From: Streptomyces cadmiisoli
GTDB taxonomy: Bacteria; Actinomycetota; Actinomycetes; Streptomycetales; Streptomycetaceae
Direction: 5' to 3'
Assembly (NCBI RefSeq): GCF_003261055.1
Contig: NZ_CP030073.1
Span: 1,798,001-1,862,000 of the forward strand
DNA: 64,000 bases
A model generated the notes under the pieces. The model had not been told where the DNA came from and searched no databases. It was given only the letters and a program-made list of their open reading frames with translations. Shown here piece by piece: positions 8,208 through 17,104 of this stretch. A program made the position numbers and the translations under genes. The number at the start of each line of letters is the position of its first letter. Position 1 is the stretch's first letter.

Positions 8208-8419
8208 CGCGGTGGTGTGGACGACGCTGAGACCTGCCGGATGTTCTTCCGTTCTGCGCCGGGGCGAGGAGTGATAAGCATGTGCCGATCCTGTCAGCGC
8301 GGCCCCCAGGTGCGCCTTGGGTTTCCATAAGGGGTGACATAGGGCTTCGACCGGCACCCGGCCCCTCCGGCTCGAAGAGCCTCCTGCCCTAGGTCGACCA
8401 AGGAAGTTTCTTGCCAACC

Positions 8420-8461
8420 AAGTTAGTCCGCCCAGGTCACAGACCGACAGCAGACTAACTT
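8420..8461. promoter_or_regulatory. Inverted repeat, possible operator
   Basis: AAGTTAGTC (8420-8428) is the exact reverse complement of GACTAACTT (8453-8461), with 24 bases between. The region is AT-richer than the neighbouring genes, lies upstream of the leftward genes at 6.4-8.2 kb, and adjoins a second palindrome. It probably binds a regulator acting on the divergent transcripts. Confidence 0.5.
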
Positions 8462-8463
8462 CG

Positions 8464-8496
8464 CTGTCAACGGACAGAACTGTTGTCCGGTGACAG
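8464..8496. promoter_or_regulatory. 33-bp near-perfect palindrome, likely operator
   Basis: The arms CTGTCA-A-CGGACA (8464-8476) and TGTCCG-G-TGACAG (8484-8496) are reverse complements except at one inner position, around a 7-nt centre. A palindrome of this size in the divergent region is typical of a dimeric or tetrameric transcriptional repressor site. It lies directly next to the nested palindrome copy starting at 8503. Confidence 0.55.
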
Positions 8497-8502
8497 TTGT
8501 AG

Positions 8503-8558
8503 GGTCTCAGATTTCGTGGCCAAATCTCACGGTCGATGGCCAAGCGATGGCAGATCTG
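8503..8558 (+). repeat. Nested palindromic repeat, copy A
   Basis: This copy shares the order of elements with a second copy at 9172-9228. An outer TCTCAGAT (8506-8513) faces AGATCTGA (8551-8558). The inner GTGGCCA (8516-8522) faces TGGCCA (8537-8542), and the start-to-start distance of 21 is the same as in copy B. The first 40 bases match copy B at about 32 positions. The arms are less perfect than in copy B. In addition GTTGTAGGGTCTC at 8496-8508 recurs in inverted orientation at 9151-9163. The two copies bracket the small gene at 8731. Confidence 0.6.
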
Positions 8559-8730
8559 ACACGAGTTTGAGATTGGCAGGTCAGGCCCTTTACTCATATG
8601 GGTGAGCGGGGTCTGATGCCGCCCCGCTACGGAATCTGCGCCGACGACTGGCCGGACCCGGGGAGGCGTTCAAGGCTCACCGGCGGCTCCGCGCGGTCAA
8701 CGGCGGCAGCGACGACGAACAGGAGGCGTG

Positions 8731-8943
8731 ATGCAGAGCAGTGCGGAGAACATCGATGTTGTGCTCAGGATCGTGGACACCATGGTCGCCTACCGGAAGG
8801 CGCACGGCGGCCTACCTGCCGACACGGACGGCCTTGAGAACATGGCCGTGGCGATCGTCGAGGCCCTGGAGCGCGACGACTTCCGCATCGTGGACGTCTT
8901 GAGCGGCAGCCGGACCGAGACGCCCACACCCGAACCGGCCTGA
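8731..8943 (+). CDS. Small acidic helical protein between two palindromic repeats
   Basis: A 70-residue acidic protein. The ATG at 8731 follows AGGAGG (8721-8726). The sequence (ENIDVVLRIVDTMVAYRKAH, GLENMAVAIVEALERDDFRI) is predicted mostly helical, with a short Thr/Pro/Glu tail. It is directly followed by a strong terminator. Just upstream, a frame ending at the same TGA region (EAFKAHRRLRAVNGGSDDEQ) has no start codon and may be the remnant of another gene. Size and charge fit an antitoxin or DNA-mimic protein, but no family is recognised. Confidence 0.55.
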   Translation: MQSSAENIDVVLRIVDTMVAYRKAHGGLPADTDGLENMAVAIVEALERDDFRIVDVLSGSRTETPTPEPA

Positions 8944-8952
8944 CGGCACGGC

Positions 8953-8987
8953 AGCGGGGCGCCAGCCACTCCGGCCGGCGCCCCGCT
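8953..8987 (+). terminator. Strong GC-rich hairpin terminator
   Basis: AGCGGGGCGCC (8953-8963) pairs perfectly with GGCGCCCCGCT (8977-8987) around a 13-nt loop, starting 9 bases after the stop of the small gene at 8943. The following bases are TTGCG, with no long T tract. Confidence 0.8.
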
Positions 8988-9171
8988 TGCGTTCTGCACT
9001 CCGTCAGCTGGCGGTTAGCCAGCGAGCTGACGGGCCAGCAAGCCAGCCTCCCCGAGGATTCGGACACGATCGTGAGACTGGACGGCTGGCTAAGCCGTGA
9101 GACACGACGACAACTACCAGGTCACGGCACCGCCGCTGGCCATAGGCGGCGAGACCCTACAACAGTGATGT

Positions 9172-9228
9172 GGGATCTCAGATGGTGTGGCCAAATTTCA
9201 CGGCCATTGGCCACGGATCTGAGATCCC
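9172..9228 (+). repeat. Nested palindromic repeat, copy B
   Basis: The outer arms GGGATCTCAGAT (9172-9183) and ATCTGAGATCCC (9217-9228) are exact reverse complements. Inside them GTGGCCA (9187-9193) and TGGCCAC (9208-9214) also pair exactly. The whole can fold into one long stem of about 19 pairs with small internal mismatches. Copy A at 8503 has the same order and inner spacing. The site lies about 500 bases upstream of the 1764-residue ATPase gene, with GAGACCCTACAAC (9151-9163) next to it matching copy A's flank in reverse. A regulator binding site or a short mobile palindromic unit are both possible. Confidence 0.65.
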
Positions 9229-9724
9229 CGAACCACCTTGCTCGCACTTTTGGGTGCAGCGGCCCCCGCCCGGCCGCGCTGTCCGACCTGCGGGCTACGG
9301 TCGGGCCATGAGCACACGCGCGTACGAAGGAACGTCCTGGCCGGAGCGCTCCGGGTCTTACGGCGCAGTCCTGCGGAGAGGAACACGAGCCCTCGCGCCC
9401 CCCGTAGCCGCCCCGTCGTCCCCGCTCGATGCGAGTGCTCGTCGTACCGGCCATCCTGCTCGTGGCCCTCCTACGGACCCTCGCGAGCGCATCCACCGCG
9501 CGGCCCTCGTCCGCCACGCCCCCTGCCGTCCCTGACTGGTCGACCTGCCCCAGCAGCCGCCCGCCGCCGAACTGGCCTGGACCCGCGCTGGCCCCGTACC
9601 GAGGACACCCGGCAGACACCCGGCTCCGCACCCCGCCACCAGGTGGCTCCGCCGTCTTGGTGGCGGCGGTCGCCACCGCCGTACCTCTCACGGCGCTCGC
9701 ACGCGTCTGAAGGGAAACACCACC
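9229..9724. other. Leader region of the large ATPase gene
   Basis: About 500 bases with open frames in several directions but none convincing; a frame from 9429 begins like a hydrophobic signal sequence (RVLVVPAILLVALLRTLA) but has no ribosome binding site and turns into low-complexity Pro-rich sequence. The region probably carries the promoter and leader for the gene at 9725. No clear -10/-35 pair was identified. Confidence 0.35.
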
Positions 9725-12700
9725 ATGCCGGACCTCCGCGCCGAAGTGCGTGCGAAGACACTCGACCGCATTACTTCGTACCAGGGGGCCAAAGACCGCT
9801 GGAACCTGTTCCGCAGCCTCAAGAACCTCATCGAACAGGCCATCCGCGACTACGAGCACCGCGCCCTGGTGGAGCTCCTGCAGAACGCCCACGACGCTCA
9901 TGACACGGGCGACTTGGGAGGCCGGGTCCTGATCAGGCTCGACCACGACGAGGGGCCGCACGGCGCGGTGTACGTGGCGAACACCGGGCGGCCCGTCAGC
10001 CGCAGCAACTTCGACGCGATCACCGACATCGCCCAGTCGGACAAGCGCCCGGAGGAGGGCATCGGTAACAAGGGGATCGGCTTCAAGAGCGTTCTCCAGC
10101 TGACCGGAGCACCTCAGGTCTACTCCGTCTCCGAGGAAGGCGGCCGGGTCTTCGACGGCTACCGCTTCAGCTTCGCCGACGAGACCTCGCTCAAGGACCT
10201 CCTGGACGGCGACGCCACTCTCGCGGCGGAGGTGGCCGCCGACGTCTTCCACCTCTGCCTGCCCGTGCCCCTGGACAGCGTTCCCGACACCGTGAACGCT
10301 TTCGCAGCTGACGGATACGTGACCGTGCTGCGCCTGCCGCTGAAGAGCGAGGAGGCCCGGGCCGAGGCGGCCGAACAGCTGACCATGCTGTCCGCCGGCC
10401 CGCCGGTGCTGCTCTTCCTGCGCCGGATCGGCTCGCTCACTGTCGAGGAGCGGCAGGACGGCATGGTCGACCGGCGCACCCTGGCCCGGACCGAGCGGGC
10501 GGACGCCGAACTCGACCGGCTCACGGTCAGTACGGTGACCGTCGGCGACGGCGGGGCCTTCGTCCTGCTCGACCGGCAGGTGGCGGCTGAGGCTTTCGGC
10601 GACGCGGTCGAACGCAGCGTGCTCGGCGACCACATCAGCGAGGGATGGCGCGACTGGCAGGGAGACGCCCGGGTCACGCTCGCGATTCCCGTCGAGGAAG
10701 GGTTGGCCAAAGGACGCCTCTACACTCACCTGCCTATGGGCGAGCAGGCCGTTGCCCCCCTTCCGGCCCATGTGAACGCGCCCTTCTTCGCGAAGCTAGC
10801 CCGCGTGGACCTCGAGAAGACGGTCCCACTCAACGACTTCCTCCTGGACGAGCTGGCTCTCCTCGGGGCCGAGACGCTCCTCGCCTGCTCCGCCGGGACC
10901 CTGGAGCTCCCACCGACCCTCTGTGCGGACCTGCTGAGCTGGGACGCATCTATGTCCGACCGGCTGTCCCGGGCCTTCAAGCGCCTCGGACACGAGGTCG
11001 GCACCGCCCCGATCATCCCCCTGGCCTCGGGCGCGCGGCCGTGGGCCTCCCTCACGGAGGCCCGGCTCTGGGACGACAAGGACCGGACCCTGTTCACGAC
11101 CGACCGGCTGAGCCGGGACGCGGACGCCGTACTCGTACACCCGTCCGTCACCGGGCAGCGTGCGGCCCGGCTCGAGAAGGCCGTCGCCACGCTCGTCGGC
11201 CGCTCACCCCGGCCGTCGGATGAACTACTGGCGAGGTGGGCCGAGAGCCTGGCGCGCAGCCTCGCCGACGCGCCCTTTCAGCCGGAGTTGTGGGCCCGCT
11301 TCTACGACGAGCTCGCCGGCTGCGTCGAGCGGCCCCGCGCACTCCAGGGCCGCCGCATCCTCATGGACGACGACGGAAAGCTCCGGCTGTGCAACGCGGC
11401 CGACGGCAGGGTCAGGCGTGCCACGGCCTTCTTCTCGCCCAGAGCGGACGGCGAGGAACAGGCAGGATCCACGGAGCAAGGCCCCCGCCTTCCACGGTCG
11501 CTGCGCCACCGGGTCTTCTTCGTGTCGCGGGACATCCCGTGGAAGAACCGGCTCGGCAGCATCACGATCAAGCAGCGGGGCCGCCGGATGCTCGAAGACG
11601 GCGGTCTGGTCAACGAGTACCGCGCCGACGAACTGCTGGCACTGGTCGCCCGCTCCCTTCAGGACAAGCCCACGCCGGAGCTCGCGGCGGAGGTCCTCGC
11701 CTGGGCCTTCCGGCTCTCCAGGAGCGACACGGCACCGTGGCGGGACATCCAGGCCATGGGGCTGCTCGTCCCCGGCGCCGACGGTGTGTGGATACCCGCC
11801 TCGAAGGCCCTGCTCTGTGCCGAGTGGGGCGGAGAACGAGCGAAGCTGCTCGGAGAGCTCATCGACCGCGCGCAGGATGTCTCGGAGGAACTCGCGGTGC
11901 TCCGGGGCCGCTTGACCGCACCCCCGGAGCACCAGGCATTCCGGGGCGCGGACCGGGCGGAGTGGCGTGCCTTCCTCGGGCGTCTGGGGGTCGGCGCGGG
12001 GCTCTGCCCCGAGCCTGTGCCCCGCTCCACCCTGCGGGCGGACGGCCGTCACTTCACGGACGGCAGGCCCCCGACGATGTCCCTGCCGCAGGCCACCGCG
12101 GAAGTCTGGCTGCGCCATGTGGAGAGGGAACCTCCCACGGATCGGCGGCCGTACACCGAGTACGTGGGCCAGACTCCTCTGTATCGGCTGCCCGGCCAGG
12201 ACGACCACCACCATCTGTCCGACGCCGCGAAGCGGGTGTACGCCCGGCTCGTGGCCGCCGGTTGCTCCGAGTGGGCCGCCGATGCCCTACACGTCACCGT
12301 GCGGCGCTACAACGACCGGTGGGACTCCTTCAGCCTTCCCACGCCGGTGACCGCCTTCCTCGCCGAGGCCGAGTGGATGCCCGTCGCGTCCCCACGCGAG
12401 CGCGCCGACTGGCGCTTCGTACGGCCTGAGGCCGCCTGGACGCACGGGGACGAGGCCGCCCCGTCGTTCGTCCCCCTGCTGCCCTCGGCGCTGCGCCGTG
12501 CGTTCCAGGCGAACGACCGTGCGGTCCGTCGCGCAAGAGGCTGGGGACTTGAGCGGTGGGACTCCCCGGAGACCGCCGCGCGTCGGGTCCGCGAGCTCAC
12601 CGAGCTCTTCCGCGACGGCGCCGTCCCCGAGACGATGACGGCCGCATTCCGCCGGGCGTACGAGGACGCCTGGGCGGAGTGCGCCCAGACGCGCCAGGAC

Positions 12701-15019
12701 CCCTACCCCCAGGGCTCGGAGGCGGCGGTGGTCGTCAGCCGGGGCGGTCGGCTCGAAGCTGTCACACTCGCCGACGACACGGACTCCCCGAACACCGTGG
12801 ATCACCTGTACGTGGAGGACACCGACGCACGCCAGCTCGTCCAGCTCCTCGAACAGCGCGGTGCCCCGTTGCTCCGCATGCGCAACATGCACGGGGGCGC
12901 GGTGGCCGCGCTCGTCGAACAGTGCTTCGGCTCGCGCGTCCGGAGGATCTCCCGAGCACGAGTCGAAGTCCGGGTGGACGGAGAGGCGTTCCACGCCGGG
13001 GCCGCGGGCGACCCGCTGATCACGTCCGAGCGCGACTGGCTCCTCACCCTCGTCGCGGCCGTGATCGACCTGCGCGCCAGCCGCTTCCGCCGCCCTACCG
13101 CGGAGTCCGTGCGCCGCGGTTGCGCGATCGCCAAGCGCATCCAGATCGTCCACGCCGGGGTCCTGACCTCCGTCGTGGACGAGATCGCCGAGCGGCCCGG
13201 CCACGGCGGCAGACGGTGGCTGGCCGTCCCACACCAGGACACCCCGACTCTCCTGCTTGAGGGGCCCAGCCAGGGCGAGGAGGACCTGCTCCAGCGGTCC
13301 GCCGCGGGGATCATGGAACTCCTCCACCACCCCGAACTCGCCGACACCCTCCGCATGGCCCTCCTCGACCTGAACACGGCCGGCTGGGGCCCGGGTCAGA
13401 GCCCGGACGCCGACGCGATCGCCGACGTCCTGGGCGAGGACCGGGCCCGGGTGCGCGAGATCACCGCAACCCTGCGACAGCCCCTGGACGCCCTCCTGGA
13501 CATCCTCGTGCCACTGCTCGCGACACTCGACCTCGAAGCGGCCCACGCCCTTCTGTCCAACGACGAGGCCCTCGCCTCAGAGACCGAACTGGACCGCTGG
13601 CTCGCCGCCCGGCTGACGCCGACGGACCACCGGACGCTGCGGGCGGCGGCCCGCCACCCCGACCTGGACACCGCCCGTAGGGCCATGTCGCTGTCGCTGC
13701 GCGAGCTCAACGCCGTTATCGCCGCCCTCGGTTCGACCTACCGGCCGCTGCGCAACGCCGAGGGCATCGAGCAGGAGTTCCGGCACTTCGTCGCCGGCCG
13801 GCGACGAAGCATCCTGGACGCGCTGCGGGTCGGCTTCCTGGACGCGTTCCGGTCCGGAGCCCCCCTGACCTCGTACGCCGAGAACCGGAATTTGACCGGA
13901 CTCGTGCCGGACACCGCCTGGGCGGACGAACACCTCCATCTGGAGACCGCCCTAATGCAGGCGCACGTCGACCGCTGGCTCACCGGACTCGGGGCCCCGC
14001 CGCTCGGTACGGACGCGGGGCTGACGCCCGTGGACGAACTCCGGCTGACCAACCGGCCCCTCCTCCTGGAACGGCTGAAGCGCGCACGGACCCTGATCCA
14101 CGCGTGGGAGGCCGCGCACGGCGAGTCCGCCTCCGGCCTCCCGGGGGACCCGGAGAACCTCACGACCGAGGCCACCGCCGCCGGGCTGCTCGACTTTTTC
14201 CCGCTCGACGACGCCACGACGCTGCGCTGGCTCCGAACCGGAGACCGCTGGCCCGCCGCCGTCCCGCTTACCCTGACACCCGAAGACCTCGGCCTGACGA
14301 CTCGTCAGCTGGACGACGCCGAACGGCAGGAGAAGAGGGAGCGGCGGCTGCGGCAGGAGGAGCGGCGGCATATCGTGGTGGACCGCACGAGGATGTCGGC
14401 GGAGGAGGACAACTACCACGCGATCGTGGAGGCCGTACGGGGCGGCCTCACCCCCGAGTTCCTCGGCTCCGCGGGCGACGCCCCGCTCGTCGCACTGGGC
14501 CGGCAGGCACAGCGGCTCCCCGGCGCCGGGCGCCCCGGATTCTCCGCTGGCCGACGGGGCAAGCTCTCCGACACACAGGCGCTCGCGGTCGGACTCGCGG
14601 GGGAGGTCGCCGCCCTCGCCTGGCTCATGAACCGGCACGACGCCGTGGACGAGAGCGCGTGGGTGTCGGGCTACCGCAACAAGGTCCTGGGTGACGGCAT
14701 GGGCGACGACACGCTCGGATACGACCTCATCGTCGAGAGGAAACGGTCGAGCCTGCTCTTCGAGGTGAAGTCCTCGGCCGGAGGCGAGGGGGAGTTCGTC
14801 CTCTCGCCCACCGAGATTGCCCGGGCGCGCTCCCTGAAGAAGCGAGAGACGTACCACATCCTGTACGTCTCCCACGCCCTCGACGCCGACCTGCGGAAGA
14901 TCCACCTCCTACCCAACCCGCTCCACCCCCGGTCGGCCCACTTCTTCCGCTCCGTCGGCGAGGGCCTGCGCTACAGGTTCCAGCTGTCGCGGACGGGGGA
15001 GCGCCGGACGGGGACCTGA
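9725..15019 (+). CDS. Giant sacsin/Hsp90-type ATPase with C-terminal DUF3883-type domain
   Basis: A 1764-residue protein with GAAGGGA ahead of the ATG at 9725. Residues about 45-130 form a GHKL-type ATP-binding domain of the sacsin kind: ELLQNAHDAHD (50-60) is the Glu/Asn helix that binds Mg-ATP, VYVANTGRP (about 83-91) is the 'D.GxG'-equivalent strand, and IGNKGIGFKSVL (113-124) is the ATP-lid glycine loop. A very long middle part has no recognisable enzyme motif. Residues about 1640-1745 (YDLIVERK, LLFEVKSSAG, FVLSPTEIARA, YHILYVSH) match DUF3883, a domain with a PD-(D/E)XK-like E-x-K core (EVKSS). Large proteins joining a sacsin-type ATPase to DUF3883 are found in bacterial defence-like islands. 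The neighbours (nuclease-like gene, broken EAKGG gene) fit, but activity is not demonstrated. Confidence 0.75.
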   Translation: MPDLRAEVRAKTLDRITSYQGAKDRWNLFRSLKNLIEQAIRDYEHRALVELLQNAHDAHDTGDLGGRVLIRLDHDEGPHGAVYVANTGRPVSRSNFDAITDIAQSDKRPEEGIGNKGIGFKSVLQLTGAPQVYSVSEEGGRVFDGYRFSFADETSLKDLLDGDATLAAEVAADVFHLCLPVPLDSVPDTVNAFAADGYVTVLRLPLKSEEARAEAAEQLTMLSAGPPVLLFLRRIGSLTVEERQDGMVDRRTLARTERADAELDRLTVSTVTVGDGGAFVLLDRQVAAEAFGDAVERSVLGDHISEGWRDWQGDARVTLAIPVEEGLAKGRLYTHLPMGEQAVAPLPAHVNAPFFAKLARVDLEKTVPLNDFLLDELALLGAETLLACSAGTLELPPTLCADLLSWDASMSDRLSRAFKRLGHEVGTAPIIPLASGARPWASLTEARLWDDKDRTLFTTDRLSRDADAVLVHPSVTGQRAARLEKAVATLVGRSPRPSDELLARWAESLARSLADAPFQPELWARFYDELAGCVERPRALQGRRILMDDDGKLRLCNAADGRVRRATAFFSPRADGEEQAGSTEQGPRLPRSLRHRVFFVSRDIPWKNRLGSITIKQRGRRMLEDGGLVNEYRADELLALVARSLQDKPTPELAAEVLAWAFRLSRSDTAPWRDIQAMGLLVPGADGVWIPASKALLCAEWGGERAKLLGELIDRAQDVSEELAVLRGRLTAPPEHQAFRGADRAEWRAFLGRLGVGAGLCPEPVPRSTLRADGRHFTDGRPPTMSLPQATAEVWLRHVEREPPTDRRPYTEYVGQTPLYRLPGQDDHHHLSDAAKRVYARLVAAGCSEWAADALHVTVRRYNDRWDSFSLPTPVTAFLAEAEWMPVASPRERADWRFVRPEAAWTHGDEAAPSFVPLLPSALRRAFQANDRAVRRARGWGLERWDSPETAARRVRELTELFRDGAVPETMTAAFRRAYEDAWAECAQTRQDPYPQGSEAAVVVSRGGRLEAVTLADDTDSPNTVDHLYVEDTDARQLVQLLEQRGAPLLRMRNMHGGAVAALVEQCFGSRVRRISRARVEVRVDGEAFHAGAAGDPLITSERDWLLTLVAAVIDLRASRFRRPTAESVRRGCAIAKRIQIVHAGVLTSVVDEIAERPGHGGRRWLAVPHQDTPTLLLEGPSQGEEDLLQRSAAGIMELLHHPELADTLRMALLDLNTAGWGPGQSPDADAIADVLGEDRARVREITATLRQPLDALLDILVPLLATLDLEAAHALLSNDEALASETELDRWLAARLTPTDHRTLRAAARHPDLDTARRAMSLSLRELNAVIAALGSTYRPLRNAEGIEQEFRHFVAGRRRSILDALRVGFLDAFRSGAPLTSYAENRNLTGLVPDTAWADEHLHLETALMQAHVDRWLTGLGAPPLGTDAGLTPVDELRLTNRPLLLERLKRARTLIHAWEAAHGESASGLPGDPENLTTEATAAGLLDFFPLDDATTLRWLRTGDRWPAAVPLTLTPEDLGLTTRQLDDAERQEKRERRLRQEERRHIVVDRTRMSAEEDNYHAIVEAVRGGLTPEFLGSAGDAPLVALGRQAQRLPGAGRPGFSAGRRGKLSDTQALAVGLAGEVAALAWLMNRHDAVDESAWVSGYRNKVLGDGMGDDTLGYDLIVERKRSSLLFEVKSSAGGEGEFVLSPTEIARARSLKKRETYHILYVSHALDADLRKIHLLPNPLHPRSAHFFRSVGEGLRYRFQLSRTGERRTGT

Positions 15020-15071
15020 GCGAAATAAATGCTTGTCAACCCAATCCAGTCGGGCCAAGTGATTTGCATGA

Positions 15072-16580
15072 TCCCCGCACACGTCCCCCGACGAGCCGCC
15101 GCTGACCTACGCCGACAGCTTCGACATACCGGTCCTGTTCCGTAGCGCGCCCGCGAAGAAGCCACGGCGGCAGTGGCGGACGGCCAAGCACAAGGCATGG
15201 ACCGGATCGGACGGAATCCCGGCCGCCGACGGCTGGTACGCGCCAACCACCACGTGGCGGGAGATCATCAAGGCCGCCACCGAAGTCGGCCGCGACGTCA
15301 CCCCGCACCTGCAGAACCAGCCGCGCTACGCCCACGGGGAACTCGTCGCCCGCGTCTCCCCGCTGTACGCCTAACTCGGCGCACACCCCGTGACGCCCCG
15401 GCATCCCGTGCCGGGGGCCAAGGGCCGGCGCCTGACCTGGAATCCGGTGTACGCGCACGGCACCGAGCGCAGCGCGAAGAATGCCGCTGGCTACCGCTGG
15501 GCATGACGATGACCGAGTGGGCCTGCCGCTCGCTGCTGGGCCTCGGCCAGACCGAGCACCTCGAACTCGGCGGACCCGTCCCTGCTCTGTATGACACGTT
15601 CAAGGATCCGAAGAAGAAGCTGCCCGCTCCACGAGACGGAGGAGCTTTACTGGCTGATCGAGGCCAAGGGCGGCGACGTGGGACTCAGGAGACTCCGCGA
15701 GGGGTGGGCGCAGCTGGCGTCCGGCAGCAAGGCCCTCGGCGCGTACGGGCACCGCACCATCCTGGTCGGGGCGTCCGTACGGCCTGACGATGACCTCTTC
15801 CTCACGATCGACCACGACCTGCACCCCGGCCAGGCGCCGCTCGCCCCTGCCGGATCCGATACCGACGACGAGGCAGCGGGCCTAGGCAACCTAGAGGATC
15901 GCCTCGGCGACAGCGACGACGCGCTCATCGGTGCCGCCCGCGCCCAGATGCTGGCCTATCTGGCACTGAGTTCGGCTCCCGTCTCGCAACTGCGCACCGT
16001 ACCCGTTGCCGCCGACCGCGCTTCCCGCCGCCGGCGCTCCGGGCTGACCACGCCCCTGGAAGACGACAGCCTTACTCTCGCCCTGCGGGCCGACGCCCGC
16101 GGAGCAGCGACCGGCACAGAACAGCACGCCTTGCGCGTCGGAATCCGTTCCATGGGCCTTGACGATTTCCTGAGCTGCCGCATCCCCGGAACTGAGGTCC
16201 ACCTCGGCATGTCCCGGAAGTTGTTCGCCGCCTGCGAGCGTCTCCACGAGGAGGACCTTGCCATCGCCCGGCGTACCCCAGGACTGCGCGCCGAGGACCA
16301 GCCGCCCGCCGACCTGGAACTCAGCGACGAAGCCCAGGAAGAACAGCGACTCACCCAGCGGCGCATCTTCCGCGAACAGCAAGAGGAAGCCCGCCCACGG
16401 CTGCGTCCCCTGCTCCGCGACGCCTACGAGCGAGGTGCAGCGAGCGACTGGAGCGACCTTCTCCGTCGTCCCCAGGAGCCGGAACTCGACCTGGAGGGCG
16501 ACGAGAGCCTCCACGAAGCAGCGACGCCGGAAACCTACGTGGCCGTCAGCCGCTACGACCTGCCCCCCGCACGCGCCTAG
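15072..16580 (+). pseudogene. Broken gene with an EAKGG nuclease-like motif
   Basis: Three pieces in different frames read as one former gene, or a gene plus the remnant before it. Piece 1 (15072-15374) has no start and includes YADSFDIPVLFRSAPAKK and TTTWREIIKAATEVGRDV. Piece 2 (to about 15620) includes RLTWNPVYAHGTERSAKNAA then, after a frameshift near 15505, MTMTEWACRSLLGLGQ and LYDTFKDPKKKLP. Piece 3 (15591-16580) starts in the middle with ELYWLIEAKGGDVGLRRLRE and runs to the end as an intact 329-codon frame. EAKGG preceded by a hydrophobic strand resembles the core of PD-(D/E)XK nucleases. The C-terminus is acidic and helical. At least two frameshifts are needed, so the gene is inactive or the sequence has errors here. 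Confidence 0.5.
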
Positions 16581-16701
16581 CTTTCCGCGCGCGACGACCG
16601 TCGCGAGTCGGCCTTGTCCGTCAGCCGGCGGCTGCTGAGGTCGGTGATGCCTGGCGAGCAGGCGATGGAGCGGCAGCCGGCCATAGGCCGGGGGGATCGC
16701 C

Positions 16702-16938
16702 TCACACGCGAGTACGGCCGCCAGGCCGTGTCCGCGCCATGGGGGGATCCAGCGTCACTCGATCCATGACGAGCAGCGCTGAGCCGACGTACTCCAGTCC
16801 TTCACTGACTTCGTCGGTGAAGGAGCCCGTCTCGAGGTCGAGAAGGACCCGGGCGGTCTCGTAGAGTTCTTCGGACTCCTCCTCCATGGCCCAGGAGGCG
16901 TTGCGGCCTCGGTCGAGGTGCACCCGGAAGAACGTCAT
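16702..16938 (-). CDS. Small acidic hypothetical protein
   Basis: A 78-residue protein starting with a good strand (TFFRVHLDRGRNASWAMEEE), followed by an acidic helical part (SEELYETARVLLDLETGSFT) and a strand VGSALLVMDRVTLD. It could be a small alpha/beta protein. It lies downstream of the surface-protein gene on the same strand but is separated from it by a strong terminator, so it is probably transcribed on its own. I do not recognise the family. Confidence 0.55.
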   Translation of the reverse strand: MTFFRVHLDRGRNASWAMEEESEELYETARVLLDLETGSFTDEVSEGLEYVGSALLVMDRVTLDPPMARTRPGGRTRV

Positions 16939-17041
16939 GGACCCGACGGGACGTCCTCGACCGCGCGGGGGCGGGCCGTCGGGGCCGCGTACCCGCTTGG
17001 GCCGACCAGTTCGTAACGAGGCCGCGCGCGTTCGTGGACGA

Positions 17042-17082
17042 CAGAGCCCCCGGATTCCAGGCTGTGGAATCCGGGGGCTCTG
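17042..17082. terminator. 18-bp perfect stem terminator
   Basis: CAGAGCCCCCGGATTCCA (17042-17059) is the exact reverse complement of TGGAATCCGGGGGCTCTG (17065-17082), with a 5-nt loop. It lies 23 bases past the stop of the leftward gene at 17105 and ends that transcript. The symmetric stem can stop transcription from either side. Confidence 0.85.
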
Positions 17083-17104
17083 AGTCGTGGACGGGGAGTG
17101 CGGG

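Noticed and set aside
9429..9710. Possible secreted small protein before the giant ATPase
   Set aside because: It begins like a signal sequence but lacks a ribosome binding site and becomes low-complexity Pro/Arg sequence with no domain.
12287..13546. Minus-strand frame of 419 codons inside the giant ATPase gene
   Set aside because: Shadow of the plus-strand coding frame; no motif and no ribosome binding site.
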